6,990 bases of DNA. Origin: Congzhengia minquanensis (lineage in GTDB: Bacteria > Bacillota > Clostridia > UBA1381 > UBA9506). A model generated the notes under the pieces. It worked only from the letters and a program-made list of their open reading frames with translations. It ran no database searches and had not been told where the DNA came from. Shown in pieces: positions 6,725 through 6,990 of this stretch (positions within the stretch are counted from its first letter, which is position 1; each line of letters opens with the position of its first letter). A program made the translations under genes and the position numbers. Location of the stretch: NCBI RefSeq assembly GCF_014384785.1, contig NZ_JACRSU010000007.1, forward strand, positions 1 to 6,990, written 5' to 3'.

Positions 6725-6969
6725 CACTTTCCTGTAATATACCGCACAACGTTCCGTGCAATGATAGCCGCCTGTGCTCGCGTTACCGGCTTATCCGGCT
6801 CAAAATGGGTTTCATCCACCCCGTTCATAATCCCCATTTCAAACACTTCCCGAATTTGCTTCTCCGCATAATGCCCGCTGATGTCTGTAAATTTACATTC
6901 TGCCATTTTTATTTCCTCCCTTATCAACTGTTTAAACTTTTCCCACAGCGCCCAGTTATTTGCGCTCAT
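6724..6969 (-). CDS. Small single-SLH-domain protein
   Basis: The 81-residue product is a short amphipathic, charged helix (NWALWEKFKQLIREEIK, residues 5-21) followed by one complete SLH repeat at about 27-75 (FTDISGHYAEKQI, GIMNGV, FEPDKPVTRAQA). It has no signal peptide. SLH repeats usually work in sets of three at the cell wall, so a lone repeat may bind weakly, oligomerise or assist a partner. The stop codon lies 12 bases before the peptidase ATG, and the peptidase also has SLH repeats, so a joint role is plausible. Start choice is open: ATG 6969 overlaps a possible upstream stop as ATGA but lacks a good binding site, whereas ATG 6906 has AAGGGAGG eight bases upstream and would give 60 residues, essentially the bare SLH domain. 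The frame also stays open to the window edge. Confidence 0.8.
   Translation of the reverse strand: MSANNWALWEKFKQLIREEIKMAECKFTDISGHYAEKQIREVFEMGIMNGVDETHFEPDKPVTRAQAAIIARNVVRYITGK
6915..6922 (-). promoter_or_regulatory. Internal ribosome binding site inside the small SLH gene
   Basis: AAGGGAGG lies eight bases before ATG 6906, the codon of residue 22 (MAECKFTD). It is the strongest binding site in the right part and may set the real start, or allow two products. Confidence 0.55.
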
Positions 6970-6990
6970 TGAGGCCGGACAGTTCTTTCT
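6966..6990 (-). CDS. Possible C-terminal codons of an upstream gene
   Basis: One minus-strand frame reads ERTVRPQ and stops at TGA 6966-6968, overlapping the ATG of the small SLH gene as ATGA, a common arrangement for translational coupling. A second frame reads KELSGLNERK and stops at TAA 6956-6958, so it would overlap the SLH gene further. Too little sequence is present to choose or to assign a function. Confidence 0.3.

Larger units (their letters stand above)
5016..6990. mobile_element. Terminal segment of an integrated element (prophage or ICE) at tRNA-Arg(CCG)
   Basis: The left boundary is the tRNA 3' remnant. Because the remnant is followed on its 3' side by a native-looking tRNA terminator, the chromosome lies to the left and the element to the right. 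Supporting signs are iterated TCAGTCA repeats 115-150 bases inside the boundary, a gene-poor end zone, and a tightly overlapping minus-strand gene cluster. No integrase, capsid, tail or conjugation gene is visible, so the element type is open. The integrase is expected beside the intact tRNA at the other end. Confidence 0.65.

Noticed and set aside
6710..6727. GTG start at 6727 for the peptidase
   Set aside because: Its binding site is too close, whereas ATG 6712 has AGGGGG with a six-base spacer; the five extra residues carry no feature.
6715..6972. Plus-strand ORF of 85 codons
   Set aside because: Antisense to the small SLH gene, whose domain is clear; the plus translation has no recognisable features.

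Overview
The window looks like a piece of a low-GC Gram-positive genome, most likely a gut- or rumen-type Clostridia. The reasons are strong GGAGG-type ribosome binding sites, a consensus sigma-A promoter, S-layer homology (SLH) domains, an encoded tRNA CCA end and a secreted YD-repeat (RHS) giant. No gene here is diagnostic at genus level. Every gene I can support lies on the minus strand, so transcription runs from high to low coordinates.

Right part (about 5061-6990) appears to be the terminal segment of an integrated mobile element, such as a prophage or ICE. It holds the last codons of an upstream gene, an 81-residue single-SLH protein (6724-6969), and a 446-residue papain-like (C1) cysteine peptidase with three C-terminal SLH repeats (5372-6712). 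These genes are packed with short overlaps, and a rho-independent terminator (5340-5369) closes the cluster. The following 280 bases hold no gene. They carry four TCAGTCA repeats (5174-5211), which look like integrase arm sites, and a weaker hairpin terminator (5101-5123).

The boundary is at 5016-5060. This is a tRNA 3' half that reads as tRNA-Arg(CCG) from the anticodon loop to CCA, with no 5' half. That is the usual footprint of a tyrosine-recombinase element in a tRNA gene. The strong 16-bp tRNA-type terminator that follows (4966-5009) would be native chromosome, which places the element to the right and the host to the left.

Left part (1-4913) is a single transcription unit. A perfect TTGACA-17-TATAAT promoter drives a leader of about 150 nt with a possible 32-codon ORF and a terminator-like hairpin, then a very large secreted YD-repeat protein of at least 1574 codons whose C-terminus lies beyond base 1. 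I checked its frame base by base and found no stop. It has a signal peptide, a long acidic linker, an N-terminal RHS shell region, an inserted segment of about 290 residues that resembles a Kelch/beta-propeller, and a dense run of YD repeats.

The most interesting items are the signal-peptide-less C1 peptidase/SLH pair at the end of a mobile element, the regularly placed cysteines in the peptidase's three SLH repeats, and the leader of the RHS gene.
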